Source: Streptococcaceae bacterium
GTDB taxonomy: Bacteria; Bacillota; Bacilli; Lactobacillales; Streptococcaceae
Assembly (NCBI GenBank): GCA_031270215.1
Contig: JAISYB010000134.1
Coordinates: 1-9,744, forward strand
Direction of reading: 5' to 3'
DNA length: 9,744 nucleotides
Shown here: positions 1 to 6,138 of the stretch, one piece after another
Numbering within the stretch: the first letter of the stretch is position 1
Layout: the number at the start of each line of letters is the position of its first letter
Made by a program: the position numbers and the translations under genes
The notes under the pieces: model-generated
The model's database searches: none
Told to the model about the DNA's origin: nothing
Seen by the model: the letters and a program-made list of their open reading frames with translations, nothing else

Positions 1-188
1 CCTATTACCCAGTCAACGATCAGCGCAATTCCGATTTATTCAAGCAATATAAAAATCTAGCCAAGCAATCCGAAAACGTCATCTTCGGTGGTCGTCTGGC
101 AAATTATCAATATTATGATATGGATCAGGTCTTTAACGCTGCACTAAAAGCTGTCGCAAAGGAATTTGAGCCATCTGGCAATGCGTAA
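1..188 (+). CDS. glf: UDP-galactopyranose mutase, C-terminal fragment
   Basis: The reading frame enters from the left edge (first whole codon at 3) and ends at TAA 186–188, giving 61 C-terminal residues. It begins YYPVNDQRNS and contains the run NVIFGGRLANYQYYDMDQV, which matches the conserved end of bacterial UDP-galactopyranose mutases (FGGRL.xY.YYDM). The enzyme is an FAD-dependent cytoplasmic flavoprotein that interconverts UDP-galactopyranose and UDP-galactofuranose, the donor for galactofuranose in surface polysaccharide. The FAD-binding N-terminal part lies outside the window. No gene follows it closely on this strand; the next one starts over 600 bp away under its own promoter. The family call rests on a short but distinctive stretch. 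Confidence 0.88.
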   Translation, partial: YYPVNDQRNSDLFKQYKNLAKQSENVIFGGRLANYQYYDMDQVFNAALKAVAKEFEPSGNA

Positions 189-206
189 AAAACGTCTGTG
201 AAATTT

Positions 207-240
207 CCTAAAAAAGGGAGGTTGCAATAACGCACCTCCT
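207..240 (-). terminator. Intrinsic terminator, best on the minus strand
   Basis: A GC-rich stem pairs GGAGGT (217–222) with ACCTCC (234–239), with a further GC/GC pair around a one-base bulge. On the plus strand the hairpin is followed by TATCTTGACA, which is not a T tract. On the minus strand it is followed directly by CTTTTTT (the complement of A211–A215 and flanking A's). The best reading is therefore a terminator for leftward transcription, although no minus-strand gene lies to its right before malT. It may still serve glf imperfectly. Confidence 0.6.
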
Positions 241-261
241 ATCTTGACATCAAAGCTATAA

Positions 262-299
262 AACATTCGCATAAGTCTTTGCCGCTGTTTAATGTTCGG
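262..299 (-). repeat. Dispersed intergenic repeat, weak copy D
   Basis: The 10-mer TAATGTTCGG at 290–299 recurs exactly at 6989–6998 in copy C. The preceding CTTTGCCGCTGTT resembles CTTTACGACGTAGA of copy C. On the minus strand it reads CCGAACATT, then AAACAGCGGCAAAGACTTATG, related to the tail of copy A. It faces copy A in inverted orientation, so 262–457 could be one small element with inverted ends. Weakest member of the set. Confidence 0.3.
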
Positions 300-355
300 A
301 GCCAAGCTTCAGCACCTAAGGGAAGCCTGCCTCCGTAAACCACTAAAGCGGCAAA
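278..355. other. Nested stem structure, candidate structured RNA
   Basis: Four stems nest in order: TTTGCCGCT 278–286 with AGCGGCAAA 347–355 (9 bp), GTTTA 287–291 with TAAAC 336–340, CGGAG 297–301 with CTCCG 331–335, and GCTTC 306–310 with GAAGC 322–326. That is 24 Watson–Crick pairs with small bulges (292–296 and 341–346), a small internal loop and an 11-nt apical loop. No riboswitch or housekeeping RNA class that I know matches. It could be an RNA on either strand or a degenerate palindromic repeat element; repeat copies lie at its left edge and to its right. Confidence 0.5.
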
Positions 356-406
356 CTTCATTGCCTGAAAAGCGACAAATTTTTGAACGTTGGCGAGCAT
401 TTGCCT

Positions 407-457
407 GCAATTTCCTAATTGCTACGTCGTTAAACGCTGAATCCACCTTCTTATCTT
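407..457 (+). repeat. Dispersed intergenic repeat, copy A
   Basis: This segment shares the pattern G.AATTTCCTAAT..CTACG...TTAAAC, then CACCTT.TTAT, with copy B at 3905–3957. An upstream AATTTTTG block (378–385) is also shared. Part of the pattern (CTACGTCG, TAAA, GCTG, CACCTT) recurs on the minus strand in copy C. All copies are intergenic. Family identity (BOX-, RUP- or MITE-like) cannot be decided from three or four diverged copies. Confidence 0.5.
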
Positions 458-583
458 ACATCATGAGTGTTTTGCTGTTTCTTTCAAAAAAATCAGTATC
501 CTTTAAGACGACTTATTCGGCATTGTTGTCGCTATTTAATCATTTACATACTATTTTCCTCTCAAGATTTTATTCATTTCAGA

Positions 584-597
584 CGCAAACGTTTGCG
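584..597. promoter_or_regulatory. MalR-type operator O1 (upstream)
   Basis: CGCAAACGTTTGCG is a perfect 14-bp palindrome with the central CG typical of LacI/GalR-family operators. It equals the core I recall for the Streptococcus pneumoniae maltose repressor MalR (CGCAAACGTTTGCGT). It lies about 135 bp upstream of the malT -35 element, so it is not a simple promoter-blocking site for that promoter. It may support looping with O2 or control a weak promoter just upstream. Confidence 0.8.
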
Positions 598-718
598 CTG
601 GCGATAAAAGCATCCCCGCTGACCTACATTTCCAATCAAGCAAAAAACGATTGCCGCAGACTAACTCTATTCATTCCATTTCTAGTGACAAATAATCAGA
701 TAATTTCACAAGAAATCA

Positions 719-747
719 TTTACAAAACGAAAAATAAAAGGTATACT
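719..747 (+). promoter_or_regulatory. Promoter of the malT–mapP operon
   Basis: TTTACA at 719–724 and TATACT at 742–747 are separated by exactly 17 bp, each one base from the housekeeping consensus. The predicted transcription start is near 753–755, just before operator O2, leaving a leader of about 58 nt to the malT start. Confidence 0.8.
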
Positions 748-756
748 CTTTTTGTA

Positions 757-770
757 CGCAATCGATTGCG
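757..770. promoter_or_regulatory. MalR-type operator O2 (at the transcription start)
   Basis: CGCAATCGATTGCG is a second perfect 14-bp palindrome with CGCAA/TTGCG half sites, like O1. It starts about 10 bp after the -10 element, so a bound repressor would cover the start region. It fits CcpA cre sites less well, because the outer TG...CA bases are replaced by CG. The likely regulator is a MalR-type LacI-family repressor encoded elsewhere. Confidence 0.78.
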
Positions 771-811
771 CAAGTTTTTTTGACACAAATTTATCCCAAA
801 AGGAGACGGAA

Positions 812-2986
812 ATGAAGAAAGTATTTAGTTTTGAGTTTTGGCAAAAGTTCGGCAAAGCGCTGATGGGTGTCATCGCAGTTATGCCAGCAGCAGGTTTGAT
901 GATTAGTCTTGGAAACTCTATCCCACTGATTAATCCACAGCTTCCAGCCCTCGTTACTACCGGCGGTGTAATTGCTAGCATTGGTTGGGCGGTCATTGGC
1001 AATTTACACATTCTCTTTGCCTTAGCAATTGGAGGGACATGGGCTAAGGATCGTGCTGGCGGGGCATTTGCAGCAGGAATTTCCTTTATTTTGATTAATC
1101 GGATTACCGGAGCTATCTTTGGGGTAACAAACGATATGCTGGCTAATCCTAACGCCTACACGCATACCCTACTTGGCACAAAAATCATGGTTAAAGGCTT
1201 CTTTACTAGCGTTCTTGAAGCACCCGCACTTAATATGGGTGTCTTTGTCGGTATTATTGCCGGTTTTGTTGGTGCAATTGCCTATAATAAATATTATAAC
1301 TTCCGCAAGCTGCCTGATGCATTGGCATTTTTCAATGGCAAACGTTTTGTACCCTTCATCGTCATCTTATGGTCAGCAATTGTTTCTATTCTCTTAGCAT
1401 TTATCTGGCCTTATATCCAAGCGGGCATTAACAACTTCGGCTTGTGGATTGCACAATCGCAAGATTCTGCACCGATTTTAGCACCGTTCTTATACGGAAC
1501 ATTAGAGCGACTTTTGCTGCCATTTGGATTACATCACATGCTGACTATTCCAATCAACTATACACAATTGGGCGGAACATATGAAATCCTCTCTGGTGCA
1601 CAAGCAGGCACAAAGGTTTTCGGTCAAGATCCGCTATGGCTTGCTTGGGCAACCGACTTAGCACATCTTAAAGGCGCTGGCGATATGTCTAAATATAACT
1701 ATGTTTTAAGCCATTGGACGCCTGCACGATTTAAGGTTGGGCAAATGATTGGTGCCTCTGGTATCCTCATGGGTATGGCGCTTGCAATGTACCGCAATGT
1801 GGATATTGACAAAAAATTAAAATACAAATCAATGTATCTCTCAGCAGCAGTTGCGGTTTTCCTAACCGGTGTAACTGAACCACTTGAGTTTATGTTTATG
1901 TTCGCAGCCACACCGTTATATCTTGTCTATGCCGTTATCCAAGGTGGTGCGTTCGCAATGGCGGATATTATTCATCTACGCGTTCATTCATTTGGTAATA
2001 TCGAACTGCTCACACGGACTCCCTTGGCGCTTAAAGCAGGGCTTGCAGGAGATTTGATTAACTTTGTGATTTGCGTGATTGCTTTTGCCGTATTTACTTA
2101 TTTTCTTGCAAATTTCCTAATCAAAAAATTTAATTTTGCCACACCTGGACGTAATGGTAATTATGACAATGATATGATTGCAGCTAACGATAACAAAGCT
2201 TCCGCTGACATTAGCGGTAATCAACAAGTTATCAACATCATCAATCTACTAGGTGGTAAGGAAAACATCGTTGATGTCGATGCCTGCATGACACGCCTTA
2301 GAGTAAGTGTCAATGATCATCTCAAGGTCGCAGATGCCGATGCTTGGAAGGCTAATGGTGCGATGGGATTAATTCTCAAGGATACCGGTGTACAGGCTGT
2401 CTATGGGCCTAAAGCTGACGTCTTGAAATCAGACATTCAAGATTTACTAGACTCCGGCGTTGATATTCCTAAAACTGCTACTCCAGATACAGATGCGCCA
2501 AAAGCAGATGAAAAGAAAGCATTTCTAAATAAAACGCTTGATATCCATAATGTCGCAAACGGTAAAGTTATCCCAATTACCTCAGTTAATGATCCTGTTT
2601 TTTCAGAAAAAATGATGGGTGACGGCTTTGCTGTTGAACCTAATGAACAGACAGTCACCTCACCAATTGACGGCAAAATCGTTACAATCTTCCCAACCAA
2701 GCATGCAATCGGTATTCAAAGTAAAGATGGTATCGAAGTCTTAGTCCATATGGGGATTGATACGGTTAATATGAAAACTGCGGCTTCTGAAATTCTTGTG
2801 ACAGAAAATCAAGAAGTCAAAGCAGGAGATAATCTTGCTAAGCTCAATCTTGAAGCAATCCAAAACGAAGGCAAGGACACGACAATCATTGTTATCTTTA
2901 CAAATGGCGATAAAATCAAAGACTTATCTATTGACAGTTTAGGAGAAAAAAAAGCTGGAGATCTGATTGGTTCAGTCAATATCTAA
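812..2986 (+). CDS. malT: PTS EIICBA permease, maltose/glucose type (MalT-like)
   Basis: A 724-residue membrane protein that imports a glucoside and phosphorylates it with phosphate passed from HPr. The order is EIIC (about 1–450, polytopic, with FEFWQKFGKALM near the start and GVTEP at 353–357), EIIB (about 475–555, phosphocysteine Cys492 in DACMTRL), then EIIA (about 560–724, His631 in TKHAIG and phospho-His646 in VLVHMG). The 15-residue spacing of the two histidines equals that of E. coli EIIA-Glc. The start at 812 follows AAAGGAGA; an in-frame ATG at 752 is rejected because it lies at or before the predicted transcription start and overlaps operator O2. Sequence alone does not separate glucose (PtsG) from maltose (MalT) permeases; the MalR-type operators and the following MapP-like gene favour maltose. 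Confidence 0.85.
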   Translation: MKKVFSFEFWQKFGKALMGVIAVMPAAGLMISLGNSIPLINPQLPALVTTGGVIASIGWAVIGNLHILFALAIGGTWAKDRAGGAFAAGISFILINRITGAIFGVTNDMLANPNAYTHTLLGTKIMVKGFFTSVLEAPALNMGVFVGIIAGFVGAIAYNKYYNFRKLPDALAFFNGKRFVPFIVILWSAIVSILLAFIWPYIQAGINNFGLWIAQSQDSAPILAPFLYGTLERLLLPFGLHHMLTIPINYTQLGGTYEILSGAQAGTKVFGQDPLWLAWATDLAHLKGAGDMSKYNYVLSHWTPARFKVGQMIGASGILMGMALAMYRNVDIDKKLKYKSMYLSAAVAVFLTGVTEPLEFMFMFAATPLYLVYAVIQGGAFAMADIIHLRVHSFGNIELLTRTPLALKAGLAGDLINFVICVIAFAVFTYFLANFLIKKFNFATPGRNGNYDNDMIAANDNKASADISGNQQVINIINLLGGKENIVDVDACMTRLRVSVNDHLKVADADAWKANGAMGLILKDTGVQAVYGPKADVLKSDIQDLLDSGVDIPKTATPDTDAPKADEKKAFLNKTLDIHNVANGKVIPITSVNDPVFSEKMMGDGFAVEPNEQTVTSPIDGKIVTIFPTKHAIGIQSKDGIEVLVHMGIDTVNMKTAASEILVTENQEVKAGDNLAKLNLEAIQNEGKDTTIIVIFTNGDKIKDLSIDSLGEKKAGDLIGSVNI

Positions 2987-3011
2987 CGTTAATACTAAAA
3001 AAGGACAGAAT

Positions 3012-3830
3012 ATGAAATGCTTAACCTTAAATACTCATAGCTGGATTGAAAAGGATTCGGCAATAAAGCTTGCGCAGCTAACTCAGCAAATTATTGCAGC
3101 GGATTACGACATCATTGCTTTGCAAGAAATCAATCAAAGCGTAGCAGCCCCAAAATTAGCAGAAACTTCCGCATATTTCTGTCCGACTGCTCAGCAGACA
3201 CCGATTAAAGCTGACAATTTCGCATATTGCTTAATTGAGGCGCTTAAAGCGCGCGGTGTCAACTATTACTGGGCTTGGGATATGAGCCATATTGGATATG
3301 ATATCTACGAAGAGGGCGCTTCTCTCCTCTCAAAGCAAAAAATCTCGGCAGAAAGTCGCTACGTTTCATCTAGTCACGCACCAGATGATTATCATTCCCG
3401 CCGGATGGTCTATGGGATAACGCAGATTAACCACAGTCCAATCTTTATCATGAGTTGCCACTTCTCTTGGTGGCTTAATGAGAACACAGGATTTGCTTAT
3501 GAGTGGCAAAATACCCTTGATATTTTAAAAGCAGTTGATTATCCGAAACTTTTACTTGGTGATTTTAACAATCCAGATGATAGCATGGACTATCAGTGGC
3601 TGACTCAAAATAGCTCTGATTTGGTTGACAGCTACTTAATTGCTAAAAAGAAAATCGGCGCTGCGACTGTTTTAAAAAATATTGATGGCTGGGAAAACAA
3701 TACCGAAGCTCTAAGAATAGATTACATCTTTGTTTCAAAAACAATCCCCGTTGACCAATACCGAGTTGTTTTCACAGGCGAGAATGAACCAATCATTAGC
3801 GACCACTTTGGTGTAGAGATAGAAGGATAA
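3012..3830 (+). CDS. mapP: Endonuclease/exonuclease/phosphatase-fold protein, probable maltose 6'-phosphate phosphatase
   Basis: A 272-residue cytoplasmic protein with no signal peptide. The metal-dependent EEP catalytic set is complete: Asn7 in LTLNTHSW, Glu39 in ALQEIN, His150 in SCHFSWW, Asp184 and Asn186 in LLGDFNNP, Asp237 in RIDYIFVS, and Asp264-His265 in ISDHFG. The start at 3012 follows AAAAAAGGACAG; a further in-frame ATG at 2967 sits inside malT. Only 25 bp separate it from malT, so the two are co-transcribed. In E. faecalis the gene directly downstream of malT encodes MapP, which dephosphorylates maltose 6'-phosphate so that maltose phosphorylase can split the free sugar. The same position, fold and operators make this the best call here. 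Older databases would call such proteins nucleases or RgfB-like; the substrate is inferred. Confidence 0.72.
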   Translation: MKCLTLNTHSWIEKDSAIKLAQLTQQIIAADYDIIALQEINQSVAAPKLAETSAYFCPTAQQTPIKADNFAYCLIEALKARGVNYYWAWDMSHIGYDIYEEGASLLSKQKISAESRYVSSSHAPDDYHSRRMVYGITQINHSPIFIMSCHFSWWLNENTGFAYEWQNTLDILKAVDYPKLLLGDFNNPDDSMDYQWLTQNSSDLVDSYLIAKKKIGAATVLKNIDGWENNTEALRIDYIFVSKTIPVDQYRVVFTGENEPIISDHFGVEIEG

Positions 3831-3835
3831 ATATC

Positions 3836-3878
3836 AAAAAGCCGTGAATTGTCTAAATTAAGACAATCATGGCTTTTT
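3836..3878. terminator. Bidirectional intrinsic terminator
   Basis: AAAAAGCC (3836–3843) pairs with GGCTTTTT (3871–3878), followed inward by TGA/TCA and TTGTCT/AGACAA around a 7-nt loop, with two single-base mismatches. Both strands end in a T run, so it serves mapP (stop at 3830) and the converging ABC operon (stop at 3963). Confidence 0.9.
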
Positions 3879-3904
3879 GGTTGTTCTAATTTTTGGCAAC
3901 GGCA

Positions 3905-3957
3905 GTAATTTCCTAATCTCTACGCTATTAAACACCGCTTACCTCACCTTTTTATTT
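3905..3957 (+). repeat. Dispersed intergenic repeat, copy B
   Basis: It lies between the bidirectional terminator and the end of the ABC operon. It matches copy A over G.AATTTCCTAAT..CTACG...TTAAAC, and then CACCTT.TTAT, with a 2-bp length difference. The upstream AATTTTTGGC block (3888–3897) is also related. It would be transcribed antisense at the 3' end of the ABC operon message. Confidence 0.5.
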
Positions 3958-3962
3958 ATATT

Positions 3963-4622
3963 TTAGTAGCTTAATTTTCTCTCAAGTCTTTTTGAAATAA
4001 TACTTAAGGCATAGCAGATGACAAAATAAATCACGGCAAGCAATAAGAACATTGGTAGGACATAATTGACATTTTGCCCGTAAATAATCTGCGCTTGGTG
4101 TGTGACCTCGGGTAATGAAATGATGATTGCAAGTGAGGTATCTTTAACAAGCGAGATAAACTGCGACACAATTGCAGGTATCATCATACGAAATGCCTGC
4201 GGAAAGATAATATCAAACATTGTTTCACGTTTAGTTAAGCCGGTCGAAAGCCCCGCTTCCATTTGCCCAGTGGGAATAGCGACTAAGCCTGCTCGGATAA
4301 TCTCCGATATCATCGCTGACTCAAAGATTGTCAGCGCCGAAACTGCCGCCCAGAAGATATTAAAACGAATCCCTGTCAGCTGCGGAATGGCGAAATACGT
4401 AAAAAAGATAATGAGCAATAAAGGAAGATTTCTAATGACATCAACTACCAAGCCGACCAAGCGTGAAATGACCGCAATCTTAGCAAAACGTAGCCAGCCA
4501 AGCATAGTTCCAATGATAAAGCTCAAAATGATTGCTGTAAGTGCAACCTGAAAGGTTACCAAAAGACCCTCAAAAAGAAATCGCAGATTAATCCAAGAAT
4601 AAGCGTCTATAAAATTTTTCAT
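3963..4622 (-). CDS. Polar amino-acid ABC transporter permease (second)
   Basis: A 219-residue integral membrane protein of the HisM/GlnP permease family, with about five hydrophobic segments. The EAA loop that docks on the ATPase is at about 122–141 (EAGLSTGLT...IIFPQAF). Length is normal for the family. The ATG follows TAGGAGGAGAG at good spacing, 9 bp after the first permease's stop codon. It is the last gene of the operon and ends before the shared terminator. It should pair with the first permease as a heterodimeric channel for an amino acid delivered by the lipoprotein; the substrate cannot be read from the sequence. Confidence 0.92.
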   Translation of the reverse strand: MKNFIDAYSWINLRFLFEGLLVTFQVALTAIILSFIIGTMLGWLRFAKIAVISRLVGLVVDVIRNLPLLLIIFFTYFAIPQLTGIRFNIFWAAVSALTIFESAMISEIIRAGLVAIPTGQMEAGLSTGLTKRETMFDIIFPQAFRMMIPAIVSQFISLVKDTSLAIIISLPEVTHQAQIIYGQNVNYVLPMFLLLAVIYFVICYALSIISKRLERKLSY

Positions 4623-4631
4623 ACTCTCCTC

Positions 4632-5282
4632 CTATTCTCCTGTCAGCGACCAGCGGCGTTCTAGATAGTTCATCAAATAGCTCAGCGGCAAGGTTAAAAT
4701 CAGATAAAAGCCTGCAATCACAATATAAGTATTTACCGTATCAAAGGTTGCATTAGCAATCGCATCCCCTTGATACATCAAATCAAGACCCGCAGCAACA
4801 GCTAAAATCGAGCTGTTTTTCACCAAATTGATGAATTGATTGCCAAGTGGCGGAATAACAATCTTAAAAGCTTGCGGCAGAATAATATATTGATAAACCT
4901 GACCCATGGTAAAGCCACTTGAAAGCCCCGCCTCTACCTGCCCAATCGGAACAGCAAGAATCCCAGCACGAACGGTTTCGGCAATAAACGCAGATGTATA
5001 AAGCGCTAAGCCGACTGTTCCAGCCGTAAAGCCATCAATCGCAAGACCACTTAGCGGCAAGACGATAAAGAAGAACATGACAATCACTAATAATGGAATA
5101 TTTCTAAAAACTTCTACGTAAATACTTGCCAAGGAAGAGATGATTTTATTCTTGGTCAACTGCAAAATTGCCATAATCGTTCCAATTGTTAAACTTAAAA
5201 TTAAGGCAATGACGCTGGAAAATAGTGTTACTTCAAAGCCGCTCAGGAGTTCAGGTAGATGATTTTGAATAATTGATAACAT
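4632..5282 (-). CDS. Polar amino-acid ABC transporter permease (first)
   Basis: A 216-residue HisM/GlnP-family permease, with hydrophobic segments near 15–40, 62–80, 86–105 and 185–205. The EAA loop is at about 117–136 (EAGLSSGFT...YIILPQAF). I chose the ATG at 5282, not the one at 5312 inside the binding-protein gene. A GAGGAGGAG ribosome binding site formed by the last codons of that gene sits 5 bases upstream, and only 2 bases separate the genes, so translation is probably coupled. It resembles the second permease, as expected from an old duplication. Confidence 0.92.
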   Translation of the reverse strand: MLSIIQNHLPELLSGFEVTLFSSVIALILSLTIGTIMAILQLTKNKIISSLASIYVEVFRNIPLLVIVMFFFIVLPLSGLAIDGFTAGTVGLALYTSAFIAETVRAGILAVPIGQVEAGLSSGFTMGQVYQYIILPQAFKIVIPPLGNQFINLVKNSSILAVAAGLDLMYQGDAIANATFDTVNTYIVIAGFYLILTLPLSYLMNYLERRWSLTGE

Positions 5283-5284
5283 GC

Positions 5285-6088
5285 TTACTCCTCCTCTAAA
5301 TCTGGAAACCACTTGTTATAAATCTTATCGTAGCTTCCGTTTTCATGCAGCTTGTCTAGTGCGGTATTAACCTCAGCTAGAAACTTATTTTGTCCTTTGT
5401 TAATCGCAATACCGTAAGGTTCATTTGTAAAATTACCCCCAGTTAAGACATAGTTCGGATTTTCCATATGCAAGCCTAAAAGAATTGAGTTGTCAGTTGT
5501 CATCACATCGCCTTGATTGGATTTCAATGCAGTGAAACATTCTGCGTAGTTCTCAAATTCCAAAACCTGCGCTTTCGGTGCCGCTTTTTTAATATTAGCA
5601 ACTGAAGTCGACCCTTTAACAGCAAGCACCTTCGTTTTAGCTGTCAAATCCTCAACACTTTCAATTCCCGATCCTTTTTTAACCAAAAGAGATTGACCGG
5701 CATCAAAGTAAACCTGTGAGAAATCAACCTGCTTTTTACGCTCATCCGTAATCGTCATCGTTGCAATAATGGCATCAATATTCCCATTTTTCAGCAGTGG
5801 AATCCGCGTTTTACTCGTAACCTCAACAAACTCTGCTTTACCTTTATCTCCTAAGACTTCCTTAGTAATCGCCTTAGCGATATCAATATCAAAGCCTTCA
5901 ATTTCTCCTGTTTTAATGTCAATCATGCCAAAAAGCCGCGTATCATTCTTCACACCCCAAATAATCTTTTTCTCATCATGGACAATATTAGATGCATTTT
6001 TTGCTGCCAAATTTCCCTTGCAGCCTGAAAGGATTAAAACTAGAATCAGACTTGTCACAACTGACAAGATTGTTTTATTTTTCTTCAT
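5285..6088 (-). CDS. Amino-acid ABC transporter substrate-binding lipoprotein
   Basis: A 267-residue family 3 solute-binding protein (GlnH/PEB1 type). The N-terminus has a basic MKKNK stretch, a hydrophobic core and lipobox LSGC with Cys23, so it is anchored to the outer face of the membrane. Ligand-pocket signatures are visible: GFDIDI at 65–70, Arg95 in SKTRIPLL, TITDERKKQVDFS near 112–124, GST at 159–161 and Asp199 in TTDN. These contact the amino-acid carboxylate and amino groups in this family. Glutamate, aspartate or glutamine are plausible ligands but cannot be separated here. Translation starts after GTGAGGAC. A GAAA-loop hairpin separates it from the ATPase gene. Confidence 0.93.
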   Translation of the reverse strand: MKKNKTILSVVTSLILVLILSGCKGNLAAKNASNIVHDEKKIIWGVKNDTRLFGMIDIKTGEIEGFDIDIAKAITKEVLGDKGKAEFVEVTSKTRIPLLKNGNIDAIIATMTITDERKKQVDFSQVYFDAGQSLLVKKGSGIESVEDLTAKTKVLAVKGSTSVANIKKAAPKAQVLEFENYAECFTALKSNQGDVMTTDNSILLGLHMENPNYVLTGGNFTNEPYGIAINKGQNKFLAEVNTALDKLHENGSYDKIYNKWFPDLEEE

Positions 6089-6116
6089 AAGTCCTCACTT
6101 TCTACCATAACTAAAG

Positions 6117-6138
6117 AATGAACATTTTCATGCTCATT
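6117..6138 (-). promoter_or_regulatory. Intercistronic hairpin with GAAA tetraloop
   Basis: On the minus strand, AATGAGCAT, GAAA, ATGTTCATT forms a 9-bp stem (one G·U pair) closed by a GNRA tetraloop. It starts on the stop codon of the ATPase gene and ends about 28 nt before the binding-protein start. No T tract follows, so it is not a terminator. It looks like a processing or stability element. Confidence 0.6.

Larger units (their letters stand above)
189..718. other. Long non-coding gap between glf and malT
   Basis: No convincing gene lies here. An open frame at 292–783 has no ribosome binding site, a non-protein-like composition, and runs over both operators and the malT promoter, so I treat it as chance. 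The stretch holds a terminator-like hairpin at 216–240, a nested stem structure at 278–355, repeat copies near 262–299 and 407–457, and a MalR-type operator at 584–597. A perfect TTGACA sits at 244–249, but no good -10 follows at 16–18 bp. Between about 460 and 580 I see only a weak promoter-like pair (TTGTCG 526–531, TACTAT 549–554, 17 bp apart). Nothing recognisable lies between 600 and 718. Confidence 0.7.

Noticed and set aside
244..272. Perfect TTGACA -35 element at 244–249
   Set aside because: No acceptable -10 lies 16–18 bp downstream (TCGCAT at 17 bp), and the nearby TATAAA at 257–262 is only 7 bp away.
757..770. Reading operator O2 as a CcpA cre site
   Set aside because: Outer bases are CG...CG where cre sites have TG...CA, and CGCAA/TTGCG half sites match the MalR type and repeat in O1. 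Weak CcpA binding cannot be excluded.
292..783. A 163-codon open frame on the plus strand in the glf–malT gap
   Set aside because: There is no ribosome binding site, no recognisable domain, and the composition is erratic. It covers both operators and the malT promoter and overlaps the predicted transcription start.
752..811. 20-residue N-terminal extension of the malT product
   Set aside because: The ATG at 752 lies at or before the predicted transcription start, overlaps operator O2 and lacks a ribosome binding site. The ATG at 812 follows AAAGGAGA and matches the family start.
706..1011. Minus-strand frame overlapping the start of malT
   Set aside because: It lies across the malT promoter and its N-terminal coding part, has no recognisable family, and would oppose the operon. 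It does not explain the minus-strand terminator at 207–240 either, because it ends about 470 bp before it.
2108..2123. AATTTCCTAATC inside malT as another repeat copy
   Set aside because: Only the short core matches; the CTACG...TTAAAC and CACCTT parts are absent and the bases encode the expected membrane segment.
4102..4551. A 149-codon plus-strand frame inside the second permease gene
   Set aside because: It is the complement of a well-supported membrane protein with an intact EAA loop. It has no domain of its own.
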